64,000 nt of DNA. It comes from Turnera subulata. Lineage: Eukaryota; Streptophyta; Magnoliopsida; Malpighiales; Passifloraceae. The position numbers and the translations under genes are program-made. Of the stretch, positions 32,781 to 43,008 are shown piece by piece (the first letter of the stretch is position 1; every line of letters begins with the position of its first letter). Below the pieces are notes generated by a model. The model searched no databases, was not told where the DNA came from, and saw only the letters and a list, made by a program, of their open reading frames with translations. The stretch lies in assembly GCA_028386065.3 (NCBI GenBank), contig JAKUCV010007109.1:44254-108253 (forward strand), read 5' to 3'.

Positions 32781-35700
32781 ATGGTGGAAGCAGGTTCAAA
32801 ACAGGCTACATCAGGTACACAGTCAGGAGAGATGGCTTCCAGATGGTCGAGGATCCCAGTTTCTAGTTCGAAGCTTGCTGTGGAGATATTTGACGGTACC
32901 GGACATTTTGGCATGTGGCAGTGTGAGGTCCTTGACTCGCTATTCCAGCAGGGACTTGATGTTGCTATTGAAGAAGAAAAACCTGACGACATGAGTGTCA
33001 AGGAGTGGGCCGACGTAAACAAGTTGGCGTGCGGAACAATTCGATCATGCTTGTCCAAGGAGCAGAAATATGCATTCAAAAATGAAGTTTCTGCACACAA
33101 ACTGTGGAAGGCATTGGAAGACACTTTCTTGAAGAAGAGTGGTCAGAATAAGCTTCTAATGAAGAAGAGATTGTTCCGGTTCGAGTATCTGTTTGGTTCT
33201 ACGATGAATGAACACATCACTTTGTTTAAAAAGTTAGTAGCAGACTTGTTCAATTTGGATGTTATATTTGAAGATGAAGACTTGGCTTTGATGTTGTTAT
33301 CTTCTCTTCCCGAAGAGTTCGAGCACTTGGAGACAACATTACTTCATGGGAAGGAGAATGTATCCTTAGAGGCTGTATGTTCGGCTTTGTACAGTCATGA
33401 GTTGAGACAGCAGGACAAAATGAAGAGCAAAGCAACTGCAGCAGATGAAGCTTTAGTGACTAGAGGACGACAGCAAAGCCAATCAAAGGGGAGAAGAGGA
33501 AGATTCAAGTCGAGAAGCAGGGTTGCCAAAGATGAATGTGCCTTTTGTCATGAGAAAGGGCATTGGAAGAAAGACTGTCCGAAGTTGAAAAAGAAGGGAA
33601 AGACTCCACAAGATGCAAATGTTGCAGAATGCAAGAGTGATGCAGAGTCAGATACTTCTTTGTTTGCTTCACCTTCAACATCACATGTTGATGAGTGGAT
33701 TTTAGATTCTGGTTGCACCTACCATATGTGCCCCATTCGGGAATGGTTCTTTGACCTAAGAGCTCAATGGCGGGGTTGTTTCCATAGCCAATGACAATCC
33801 ATGTAAAACAGTCGGGATAGGCTCAATCAAGCTGAAAAATCATGATGGATCCACCAGAATTTTGAGAGATGTTCGATATGTTCCAGAGTTGAAGAAGAAT
33901 CTCATTTCTTTGGGGGCCTTAGAATCAAAAGGCCTAGTTGTCACTATCCGTGATGGAATTCTTAAAGCAACATCAGGAGCATTGGTGATGTTAAAAGGTG
34001 TGAGGAAGAATAATCTATATTACTACCAAGGTAGTACAGTAATTGGGGCAGTTGCAGCAGTAACTTCTGGAAGCAAGAAGGATGTAGAGGCAATAAAGCT
34101 GTGGGCCTGTGGCATATGCGTTTGGGACATGCTGGTGAAAAATCCTTGCAGATTCTTGCCAAACAGGGATTGTTGAAAGGTACAAAGACTTGCAAATTGG
34201 AATTTTGTGAGCATTGTGTTCTGGGAAAGCAACGAAGAGTGAAGTTTGACACTACTATCCATGATACTAAGGGGATTTTGGACTATGTGCATTCAGATGT
34301 GTGGGGACCTGCCAAGACTCCATCTCTTGGAGGTAGACACTATTTTGTCACTTTTGTTGATGATTTTTCCACAAGAGTGTGGGTGTTTACAATGAAGAAG
34401 AAGGATGAAGTGCTTGGGATCTTCCTTAAATGGAAAACTCAGGTTGAGAACCAGATAGGAAGAAAGATTAAAGTTCTTCGAACAGACAATGGTGGAGAAT
34501 ATACGAGTGATCCTTTCTTGAAGATATGCCAAGATTGTGGCATAGTTCGGCACTTCACAGTCAGAAAAACACCACAGCAGAACGGGGTGTCAGAGCGTAT
34601 GAACAAGACATTGGTGGAGAAAGTTCGTTGTATGCTGTCTAATGCTGGGCTAGGCAGAAATTTTTGGGCTGAGGCTGTGACATATGCTCAACATCTTGTT
34701 AATCGGTTGCCACATTCTGCTTTAGGTGGCAAGACCCCTTTGGAGGTATGGTCTGGGAAACCTGCTACAGATTATGATTCTTTGCATGTGTTTGGCTCCA
34801 CTGCATACTGCCATGTAAATGAATCAAAGTTAGATCCACGAGCAAAGAAGGCTCTATTTATGGGTCTTAATGCTGGAGTGAAAGGATACCGTCTTTGGTG
34901 TCTAGAGGCAAAGAAGACTATTATCAGCAGGGATGTTACCTTTGATGAATCTGCCATGTTGACTAAGGTAAATCCAGAAGAAGCTGGTGGTACTTCACAG
35001 CAGGTGGAGTGTGTATCAAAGCAGGCGGAATTTGAGTCTACTATGGTGATCCCAGCTAAGAGCACAAATGGTGACTCTCCATTGATAGAGGAAGAGTCAG
35101 ATGAAGAAGAGGTTCTGGCCCAAGAAGCTACGCAGCAATTCGAGTCAATTGCCACTAGTAGACCGAGACGGGAAAGAAGAAAACCAGAACTTCTCATTGA
35201 AACGGTGGCCTATGCACTTCCAGTCGTTGATGATATTCCTTCCACTTTTTCAGAAGCCATTCGGAGTTCTGAAAGTAGCAGTTGAAAAGAGGCAATGGAG
35301 GAGGAGATCGAATCTCTTTAGAAGAACAAAACATGGAAGTTGACACAACTACCGAAGGGAAAGAAGGTAATTGGATGCAAATGGGTATTTGCTAAGAAAG
35401 AAGGATTTCCTAACAAGAGCAATGTTCACTACAAGGCAAGATTGATGGCTAAAGACTACACTCAGAAGGAGGGAATTGATTATAATGAGGTATTTTCTCC
35501 AGTTGTGAAGCATCCCTCTATTAGAATTCTGTTGGCCTTGGTAGCACAGTTGAATTTGGAGCTAGCTCAACTTGATGTGAAGACTGCATTCTTACACGGT
35601 GACTTGAAAGAGGAAATCTATATGACTCAGCCCGATGGATACAAAGTTGCTGGTAAAGAAAAGTGGGTGTGCAAACTAGACAAGTCGTTGTACGGTTTGA

Positions 35701-36807
35701 AGCAATCACCAAGACAGTGGTACAAACGATTTGACAAGTTTATGTTGGATCAGAAGTACACAAGGAGCAAATACGACCATTGTGTGTATTTGAGAAGACT
35801 ACAAGATGGGTCCTACTTCTATCTACTCTTATACGTTGATGATATGTTGATAGTTGTAAAGAGCCAAGTTGAAATTGACAAGTTGAAGGCTCAGTTGAGT
35901 AAAGAGTTCGAGATGAAGGATTTGGGGGAAGCCAAGAAGATTCTCGGTATGGAGATAAGCAGAGACAGAGAGGGGGGCAAGCTTTGGCTGACTCAAAAAG
36001 AGTATTTGAAGAAAATACTACAACATTTTGGCATGAATGAAGGGTCAAAACCTGTAGGTACTCCGCTTGCTCCTCATTTGAAGCTTAGTAGCCAGTTATC
36101 TCCAGACAGATGAAGAACGAGAATACATGGCAAAAGTCCCTTATGCCAATGTAGTTGGAAGCTTGATGTATGCAATGGTATGTACAAGACAGGATATTTC
36201 ACAAGCTGTTAGTGACGTGAGCAGATACATGCATGATCCTGGCAGAGGTCATTGGCAAGCTGTGAAATGGATTCTTCGGTATATCAAAGATACCGCAGAC
36301 GTTGGCTTAATGTTTGAGCGGGATGAATCACTTGGTCAAGGAGTGGTTGGATATTGTGATTCTGACTATGTAGGAGATTTGGATAAGCGAAGATCGACGA
36401 TGGGCTATTTGTTCACTTTAGCAAAAGCCCCTATTAGTTGGAAGTCCACTTTATAGTCAACGGTGGCTTTGTCTACAACAGAGGCAGAGTATATGGCTAT
36501 TACAGAAGCTGTAAAGGAGGCAATTTGGCTTCATGGGTTGCTCAAAGACTTGGGGGTTGGTCAGAAACAACTTGTAGTATATTCTGATAGTCAGAGTGCT
36601 ATTCATTTAGCGAAGAATCAAGTCTTTCATGCACAGACGAAGCACATTGATGTTCGCTATCATTTTGTGCGGGAGATTCTTGAAGAAGAAGAGATACTTC
36701 TCCAGAAGATTTTGACTACAGAGAATCCTGCAGATATGATGACCAAGGTGGTAACAAGGGCCAAGTTTGAACATTGTTTAGACTTGGTCAATATCCTGCA
36801 CTTTTGA
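32781..36807 (+). pseudogene. Copia gag-pol polyprotein, broken
   Basis: Gag starts at 32781 and carries a CCHC knuckle (CAFCHEKGHWKKDC, about 33538-33580) and the protease DSG near 33705. Integrase (HMRLGH, then a DDE-type core with DNGGEY and the [12 protein letters not shown] segment) spans about 34100-34800. RT (35340-36113, FLHGDLKEEIYM, LYVDDML) and RNase H (36463-36807, [20 protein letters not shown]) follow. Breaks: frame changes near 33780 and 34100 that cancel each other, stop codons at 35283-35285 and 35319-35321, a frame change near 36110, and a stop at 36454-36456. It cannot make a full polyprotein. Confidence 0.92.
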
Positions 36808-36910
36808 GTTGGCGCCAGATGGCGCAAGTTGGAAGCACTGCAAAGGTTGTTCTTCGTTTGGTTGAGAAGATTGGAATTGGTGGGATTACAAATAACACCA
36901 AGGTGGAGAT

Positions 36911-37502
36911 TGTTGTTAGTTGTTGTTATTTTGGCAATCCCACATCGATGGGAAGTGTGGTAAGGGGGGTATGAAAATGCTATAAAAGAAACCCCTCTCC
37001 TTCCCTTTAGAAACATCCCAAACATTAGAGTATAATTGTATCCTAACAATTGTACTAAATACTCTTCTCCTAGTAAAAAGAGCAGACCCTTTTCTAGTGG
37101 TGCTCCGGAGACGTAGGCAAAATTGGCCGAACTCCATTATCAATTTTTGAGTGTGTTTTTTCTTTATTATTCTGCATTTGTTTATTTGTTTAGTATTCAA
37201 CATTGGCTGGCTAAGCCGCCTTATTTCTTTCTTGGCTGGCAAATCCGCCTTGTTCTATTTGTTGGCCTGCTAAGCCGCTTTTGTCGGGTATAGGTTGTGA
37301 ATTATAACACTGTGCAAGTGAGTCCTGTCTAGGAGGCTGGGTTTTAAGTGAACCACTGTTCCTCCAGTCTTTCCTGGGGATTTATCTTGGAATGATAATT
37401 CTGTCTAAGGAGATAGGCTAGGCCATCTTTCCTGAGAATTATCGAATCAGTTCAATTCACTAGTTTGTTGTAGTGGGGAATTTACCCAAGTTTTCCCCAA
37501 CA
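36911..37502 (+). repeat. Copia 3' LTR (592 bp)
   Basis: Same ends as the 5' LTR. It is 88 bp shorter, because it has one copy of the 76 bp unit and a 13 bp deletion near 37170. Confidence 0.9.
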
Positions 37503-38676
37503 GATACCTGTTATGTCTAGCCACTTTCAAGGCTTCAGCAACCACCAAAGTGGTTGGAAAGTAATAGGGAAGAGGGTGTTCCAACAGATTTCTAACTATT
37601 ACATATGGTTGGAAAAGCAATCTATATAATCGACTCATCAACCAATTTAGCCATTTGCATCGGTTGGTAATTTCACAAATTTTGAGTTAAAATTTGAGTT
37701 TATGGAGGAACTAGCTAGGTTTATCTTCACCAAGTCTAACAATATAATGGTATAATTATATCAAAAAAAAGTCATAACATTATAAAAGTAAAAGAAAAAA
37801 ATCACATGCATGATGAACAGAAACTTCCTAAAGCTCAAACAGCAAATACGTAACTTTCACCACTTGCGAACACACCCACGCAACTTTAGCATCGAGAGAA
37901 AACTTTCACCTCTTGCAAAACCAAAAGAGAAATGCGTATTAACCTGCTGTTCCTAGAGAAGATGCCTGATCCGGATAAGGATTTGAATTTTTTAATAGTA
38001 ATAGTAATAATATTGTCAAGACAAGATTTGTAAGAAAAAATTTCATCACTTATAATACATTGATTGCGGATACTTAATTTATTGGCCTCAATATGTCAAC
38101 GTCTCAAGGCTGCATCAATAGTAAGTGCCATCATCAAATTTTCCGGTTCCTTACTTAATTTTGTGACATTAACATCGTATCTATAATGCACAGTCCAACC
38201 CAAAAGGGTTGTTCTTTCACGAATAAGGCACACTATATTTGGTCTGAAGGAGCCTGTAAGTATGAAAACCAAGAAAAATATATTGTTTCCCCTTCAGGTG
38301 GGGGACTTATTAGTGTTTATGTTCATCAAGATAAAGCAACCACCTTGTAGTTTTCTTAAGGTTGTTTAATTCGTCTTCACTACAAATTTTTCTATATATA
38401 AATCATAGCTGAACATCTATCTTTCTAGAATAGCTCATGTTTGGCAAAAAGATTTCTTCTAGCTTTCTTGACCATGTACCTGGACAGAGCTATTATTAGT
38501 GGTAGAAAGGGGACTATTTAATCATGGTGAATGTGTCATCAACGTATATAAATATTTGATATTCTGGATGCAGATTAATTTGGGTTGATAAAATAATCTC
38601 AGGGTCCCTAATTACGCGTATATATTGACCTACTTACGTAAGAGTTGTTCTTTTACTTAATTGTTTATTTGGATCC

Positions 38677-38785
38677 TTTTTTTTTCTTGATACTAGAAGA
38701 GTATCCCGTCAGCATAGGACTAATCTCTCCCGAGCTTCCATCGGCACTTATAAAGATGGACCCTCCACCAACTATATGCATGTTC
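38677..38785 (-). mobile_element. SINE, copy 2 (truncated)
   Basis: On the minus strand it has the GGGAGAGATTAGTCC block, a GGATACTCTTCTAGTATC end and an A tail (38677-38685), matching the SINE at 9598-9761. The sister spacer at 44740 lacks it, so it inserted after the spacer was duplicated. Confidence 0.65.
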
Positions 38786-38939
38786 AATTCACATCAACAG
38801 GGTTTGAGCATGGTTGATGCTTAATGGACCCCAATCATTCTCAATTGGACCGACATAAGTTGGTATTTGGATCATTTAGTAAAGATACACAAATCCTGAT
38901 TGAGGATCGGTAGTTCGGTACAAGGAAATCCGGATCCAA

Positions 38940-39560
38940 AACAAATCTTGAGGCATGCCTAGCTAGAGCATCCGCAGAGTTACTTGCCCTAGGCACAAAG
39001 GCCTTACATATTGCACGTTTAGAGAATTGCAGAAAGTAAGAATTTGGTCTATAATTCTATCGCAGACAAATCATGGCACCGGTGAGTGGCAAGGCGATCG
39101 ATAAGAACCTAACAACCCAACTCCACCTGGAAGGAAACTAGAGAAACCACAGTCAACTCATAGTTCAATGTGTTTCCAAACTGGAATATCCACCGCTGTT
39201 TTCTGTATCATTGTGTCAGGAATCTACTGTTGCAAGAGGCACTTGAATTAATCAACTCCCAACCCCGCTGGAAATCACTCTGGTGAAGACCTTTGCGGGA
39301 TTGGGAAATTTGTGGATACCAATTCAATCAATTCAGTCAGTCATTTCATGTAGAAGATTCCAATCTCTTGTTTCTGATGGTTGGTTAGATATGGAGGTGT
39401 GGACGTGATGGTTTGTACTCTGTTAAGGATCGCAGGAATTTCATTTACAAAAAACTACAACCCCAACGTTCCTTCCTGTTTGTATGGAAATCTATGAAAT
39501 CCATTTGAGGATTGCTGGGAGTTTTTTTATTCATCATCGCAGAAGGAGCGGATTAAATGG
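38940..39560. pseudogene. Non-LTR (LINE) retrotransposon remnants, rearranged
   Basis: On the minus strand, about 38955-39060 encodes a piece like the RNase H domain of plant LINEs (FVPRASNSADALARHA) with a frame change just before it. On the plus strand, about 39390-39500 encodes RDGLYSVKDRRNFI followed by FLFVWKSMKSI, like the zinc-binding region after LINE RT. The opposite orientations show a rearranged relic. Confidence 0.5.
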
Positions 39561-39940
39561 TCTTAATAATCTTAAGCCTAGAAGAATAAAGCGCAGGATG
39601 ACTTCCAATTCTAGAAGAGACTTGAAAAGGTATCCATCCTCCTTTTAATTAATCAGTTCATCAAATGAGCCATTCGGTCTAGTATTGTCTAATGGAAAGT
39701 CAATTTATTGAGGATGAAAACCTCTGTTCTAATGGCCCCCTCAGTTCACATCCAAACAATGATAAGAATATTAGTAAAAAAAAAAAAAACTTTTAAGTCA
39801 CACATTCGGCATCTTTACCCACGAGTTTCAATAGAGAGAAAAGGCGTTGATCCACTTATTCTATAAACGATAAAAGGAAAAAACCTAGGTTAGTGCAGGA
39901 GTATCAACACACTCTCCCACCAAACCAAACCATACTTTAT

Positions 39941-40392
39941 ATGCTAATTATTACACAATGTACTTATATCAGAATTTCAGGGGTGCCATGGCCCTCCTCA
40001 GCCAACCAGAGGCGCTCCCACTGAGCTTCAGGAACTTATAGCTTCAAATGAGGAGGTTTGCAAGCCTCTCGCCCAAATTCTTATCAGCCTGTTGTGACAC
40101 AACACGAGTTAAATTAAGCACAATTGTTGATTTGTGTCAGCATCAACTACTCCATTGGAATACAGATAGAATGCTAATTATTACACAATATACTTATATC
40201 AGAATTTCAGGGGGACCATGCCACCCCGAGGCGCTGCCACTAAGCTCCAGGAACTTATAGCTTCAAATTGAGGAGGTTTGCAAGCCTCTCGCCCAAATTC
40301 TTATCAGCCTGTTGTGATACAACACGAGTTAAATTAAGCACAATTGTTGATTTGTGTCAGCATCAACTATTCCATTGGAATATAGATAGAAT
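39941..40392. repeat. Tandem duplication including catalase exon 8
   Basis: Two direct units of about 220-230 bp (39941-40170 and 40171-40392), starting ATGCTAATTATTACACAAT. Each holds the last catalase exon, its acceptor and part of intron 7. The distal exon copy (40036-40088) has lost 1 bp and lies downstream of the stop of the proximal, functional copy (40255-40308). Confidence 0.88.
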
Positions 40393-42867
40393 CAAGTCAC
40401 TTAAATTTCAAAGAACCGAATCACCATCCAAGCATGAATTCCATAACAACAACTATCGTTTCTGTATGTTTATGCATTGAGTGATAAGCATTTCCACCTC
40501 AAAACAATAGGAGACAAAAGTCTTGCGGATATCATCTTTAGTCCTGGGGTCAGACAAGGCCTGCCCGAAACGCTGAACAAAGCGCTCTTGCCTTTAGGAA
40601 AAAATGAAACAAAAAGATGAATTCCTTGAACATATAAATCATCAAAAACTCAACAAAGAAGACACGAATTGCCTTATAATAGTTTCAACGGTGATGATAT
40701 ATACCTCGCTGGATCGAATGAACGAAATCTTTCCCCCGGTTGCTTGAAGTTATTTTGCTTGGAGATCTCACGCTGTAATAATGAACCCACAAGTCACAAA
40801 AGAGTTGCACTTGAGTTGAACATTGAAATGACTAAGGATATTTTTAAATTCGAACAAACGTTATATATAGAGCCAGCAAGCTGGTTTCATGAAAGTTTTA
40901 TGAAAGTTATATTCATTGAAGCAGACATGTAAAAGACGATATGATCATAAAACATCTGCAAAAAAATTCTGAGGGAATATGATTCCTCAATTAAGCTTAA
41001 GCATTTGCAAATTTAAATTAAAAAGTTTGAACACCAAGGAAAGTAAAGTAGTGAAGACACAAATTACCCTCTCACGTCTGCCACTCAAGCAGGCAGAAAT
41101 GGTAGGATACTTCTTGGCTGGATGAACATTATCATACCAGGAGGGGTAGTAATTAACCTACAAATAAGAAACATGGACATTTCATGAGCCTTGACTAGCT
41201 AGTGAACTCAAAATGATACTCAAAGGTAAAAGATGAGAGACAGCTAAAGACCATATATATACCTGCTCCTCTCTCTTAGTAAAATTCATAAACCCATCAT
41301 AGTTGTTGTTATGATACTTAATTTTGGGCGCATTTACCGGAAGCAGCAAATAGTTTGCTCCAAGTCGATACCTTTGTGCGTCACCATAAGCAAAGAGTCG
41401 ACCTTGGAGCAACTTATCATCAGAATAATAGATTCCAGGCACCACATGAGCAGGATCAAAGGCAAGCATCTCTGCCTCACTAAAGAAGTTATCCACATTC
41501 TTGTTCAGCACCATCCGCCCCACGGGTCGGAGAGGGAATTTGTCCTCAGGCCAAATCTTGGTAACATCAAGTGGGTCAAAGTCATACTTGTCTTCGTCAT
41601 CTGGATCCATTGTCTGAATGTAGAGTTTCCACTCGGGGAAGTCTCCAGCCTCGATGCTATCATAGAGATCCTGAGTGGCGTGGCTGTGATTGGCTCCACC
41701 AACCTTGACTGCCTCGTCATCCATTAAGGACTTGACCCCTTGGGAGGATATCCAATGGAACTTCACGTACACCACCTTACCGTCCTTGTTGATGAGAGTG
41801 AAGGCGTGCACTCCAAATCCGTTCATGTGCCTGTAGTTGAGTGGAATACCCGCATCGTCAAAGAAGTAGGTAAGCGCATGCAAGCTCTCAGGGTGGTGTG
41901 AGAGGAAATCAAACACCCTCCACATTTCTTGAATATTGTTCTTGGGGTTGGGTTTGAAAGCGTGAACAATATCAGGGAACTTCATTGGGTCACGGATGAC
42001 GAATACAGGGGAGTTAATTCCAACCAAATCATAGTTACCCTGTAAAGAAACAAGATTGGCATTAGCAAGTGAAAGATCATAGAGATTAGCTAGAGACCAA
42101 TTAGGGTAATTAATGTTCTTTATATAAAAGGAAATATTGGGTGACCGGGTACCTCTCTGGTGTAAATTTTCACGGCAAAGCCACGGGGTTCTCTTAGAGT
42201 TTCAGGACTGCCACGCTCATGGACGACGACTGAAAACCTGGCCATAAGGGGGGTTTGGACACCAGGGGCACGCAGGAAATCAGCCATGGTCACATCGGTT
42301 ACATCATGAGTAACTTCGAAGAATCCTTTGGCACTAACTCCCCTGGCATGAAGCACACGCTCAGGAATGCGTTCCCTGCTCAAATGGGCCAACTTCTCTA
42401 TAAACTGATAGTCTTCAAGCAGAATAGGGCCTGTTTTTACAAAAAAAACATACATTATGCCTCAAACGAATAAGATCGATCTCACGTATAGCATATATAT
42501 ATATATATATAATATCTGGTTATATGAAAATTTGATAGGCTTAGATATTCTGTATATATATATAGATATGATCACCTCTTGTTCCAACAGTAAGTGATGA
42601 ATCATCGCTATAAACTGGTTCTCCGGCGTTTGTGGTCAAGAATTTAGAATCATAGTCGTCGGATGGAATGTACTGCATCAAAACACAAATGTCAGGGAAG
42701 TTAAAAGGAAGGTTCAATTATTTGAGCCAATGGCTGCAGAGACATATAAGGCCAACAAACTGGCTAGAGTCGTCGTCTCAGTGCAACTCAGAAATTAAGG
42801 AAACTGATTTACGTGAACCAAATTAGAAGGGTACACTAGCTAAGAGTGGTACCTTGTAAGGATCCAT
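40255..42867 (-). CDS. CAT: Catalase copy 4, catalytic Asn replaced
   Basis: Eight exons: complement of 40255..40308, 40498..40591, 40705..40772, 41068..41157, 41263..42039, 42153..42430, 42576..42672, 42853..42867. All splice sites are GT-AG, the frame is intact, and the product is 490 aa. His65 and Tyr348 are kept. The GNNFP motif is GINSP, so Asn138 is Ile. ERVVHA is ERVLHA, and RDPRG is REPRG as in copy 2. The tail is [12 protein letters not shown], so even the Gln of the usual QKL/QRL is changed. Loss of Asn138 predicts altered peroxide chemistry (inference); conservation elsewhere suggests the protein is or was under selection. Confidence 0.92.
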
Positions 42868-43001
42868 ATGTCTGCAGTATTGGAGAGAAGGGTCAGCTTT
42901 GGGCAAGATGCAGAATTGTGTAGTTGTTTTGGTTCGAAAAAAAAAAAAAAGAAAGAAAGAATGTGTGGATGTTTATGGCCAACAACGAAGATAGCTCCTC
43001 A

Positions 43002-43008
43002 TTTTATA
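43002..43008 (-). promoter_or_regulatory. TATA box of catalase copy 4
   Basis: TATAAAA followed by TGAGGAGCTATCTTCG, 135 bp upstream of the start codon. No transposon interrupts this upstream region. Confidence 0.7.

Larger units (their letters stand above)
32030..37502 (+). mobile_element. Copia LTR retrotransposon (decayed, complete ends)
   Basis: A 5473 bp element with 5' LTR 32030-32709 and 3' LTR 36911-37502, both TGTTG...CCCAACA. It is flanked by the 5 bp target duplication GATAC (32025-32029 and 37503-37507). The primer-binding site TGGTAGCGGAGCC is at 32712-32724, and a purine-rich AAGGTGGAGA precedes the 3' LTR. Domain order gag, protease, integrase, RT, RNase H identifies Ty1/Copia; the gag resembles the TNT1/Tork type. 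Confidence 0.96.
37508..39940. other. Spacer between the Copia element and catalase copy 4
   Basis: 37508-38670 continues the upstream spacer of copy 3, as at 43030-44740. It then holds a SINE (38677-38785), LINE remnants (38940-39560) and a block at about 39484-39780 that is duplicated at about 44945-45240. From about 39810 it is the catalase 3' flank. No intact gene seen. Confidence 0.55.
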
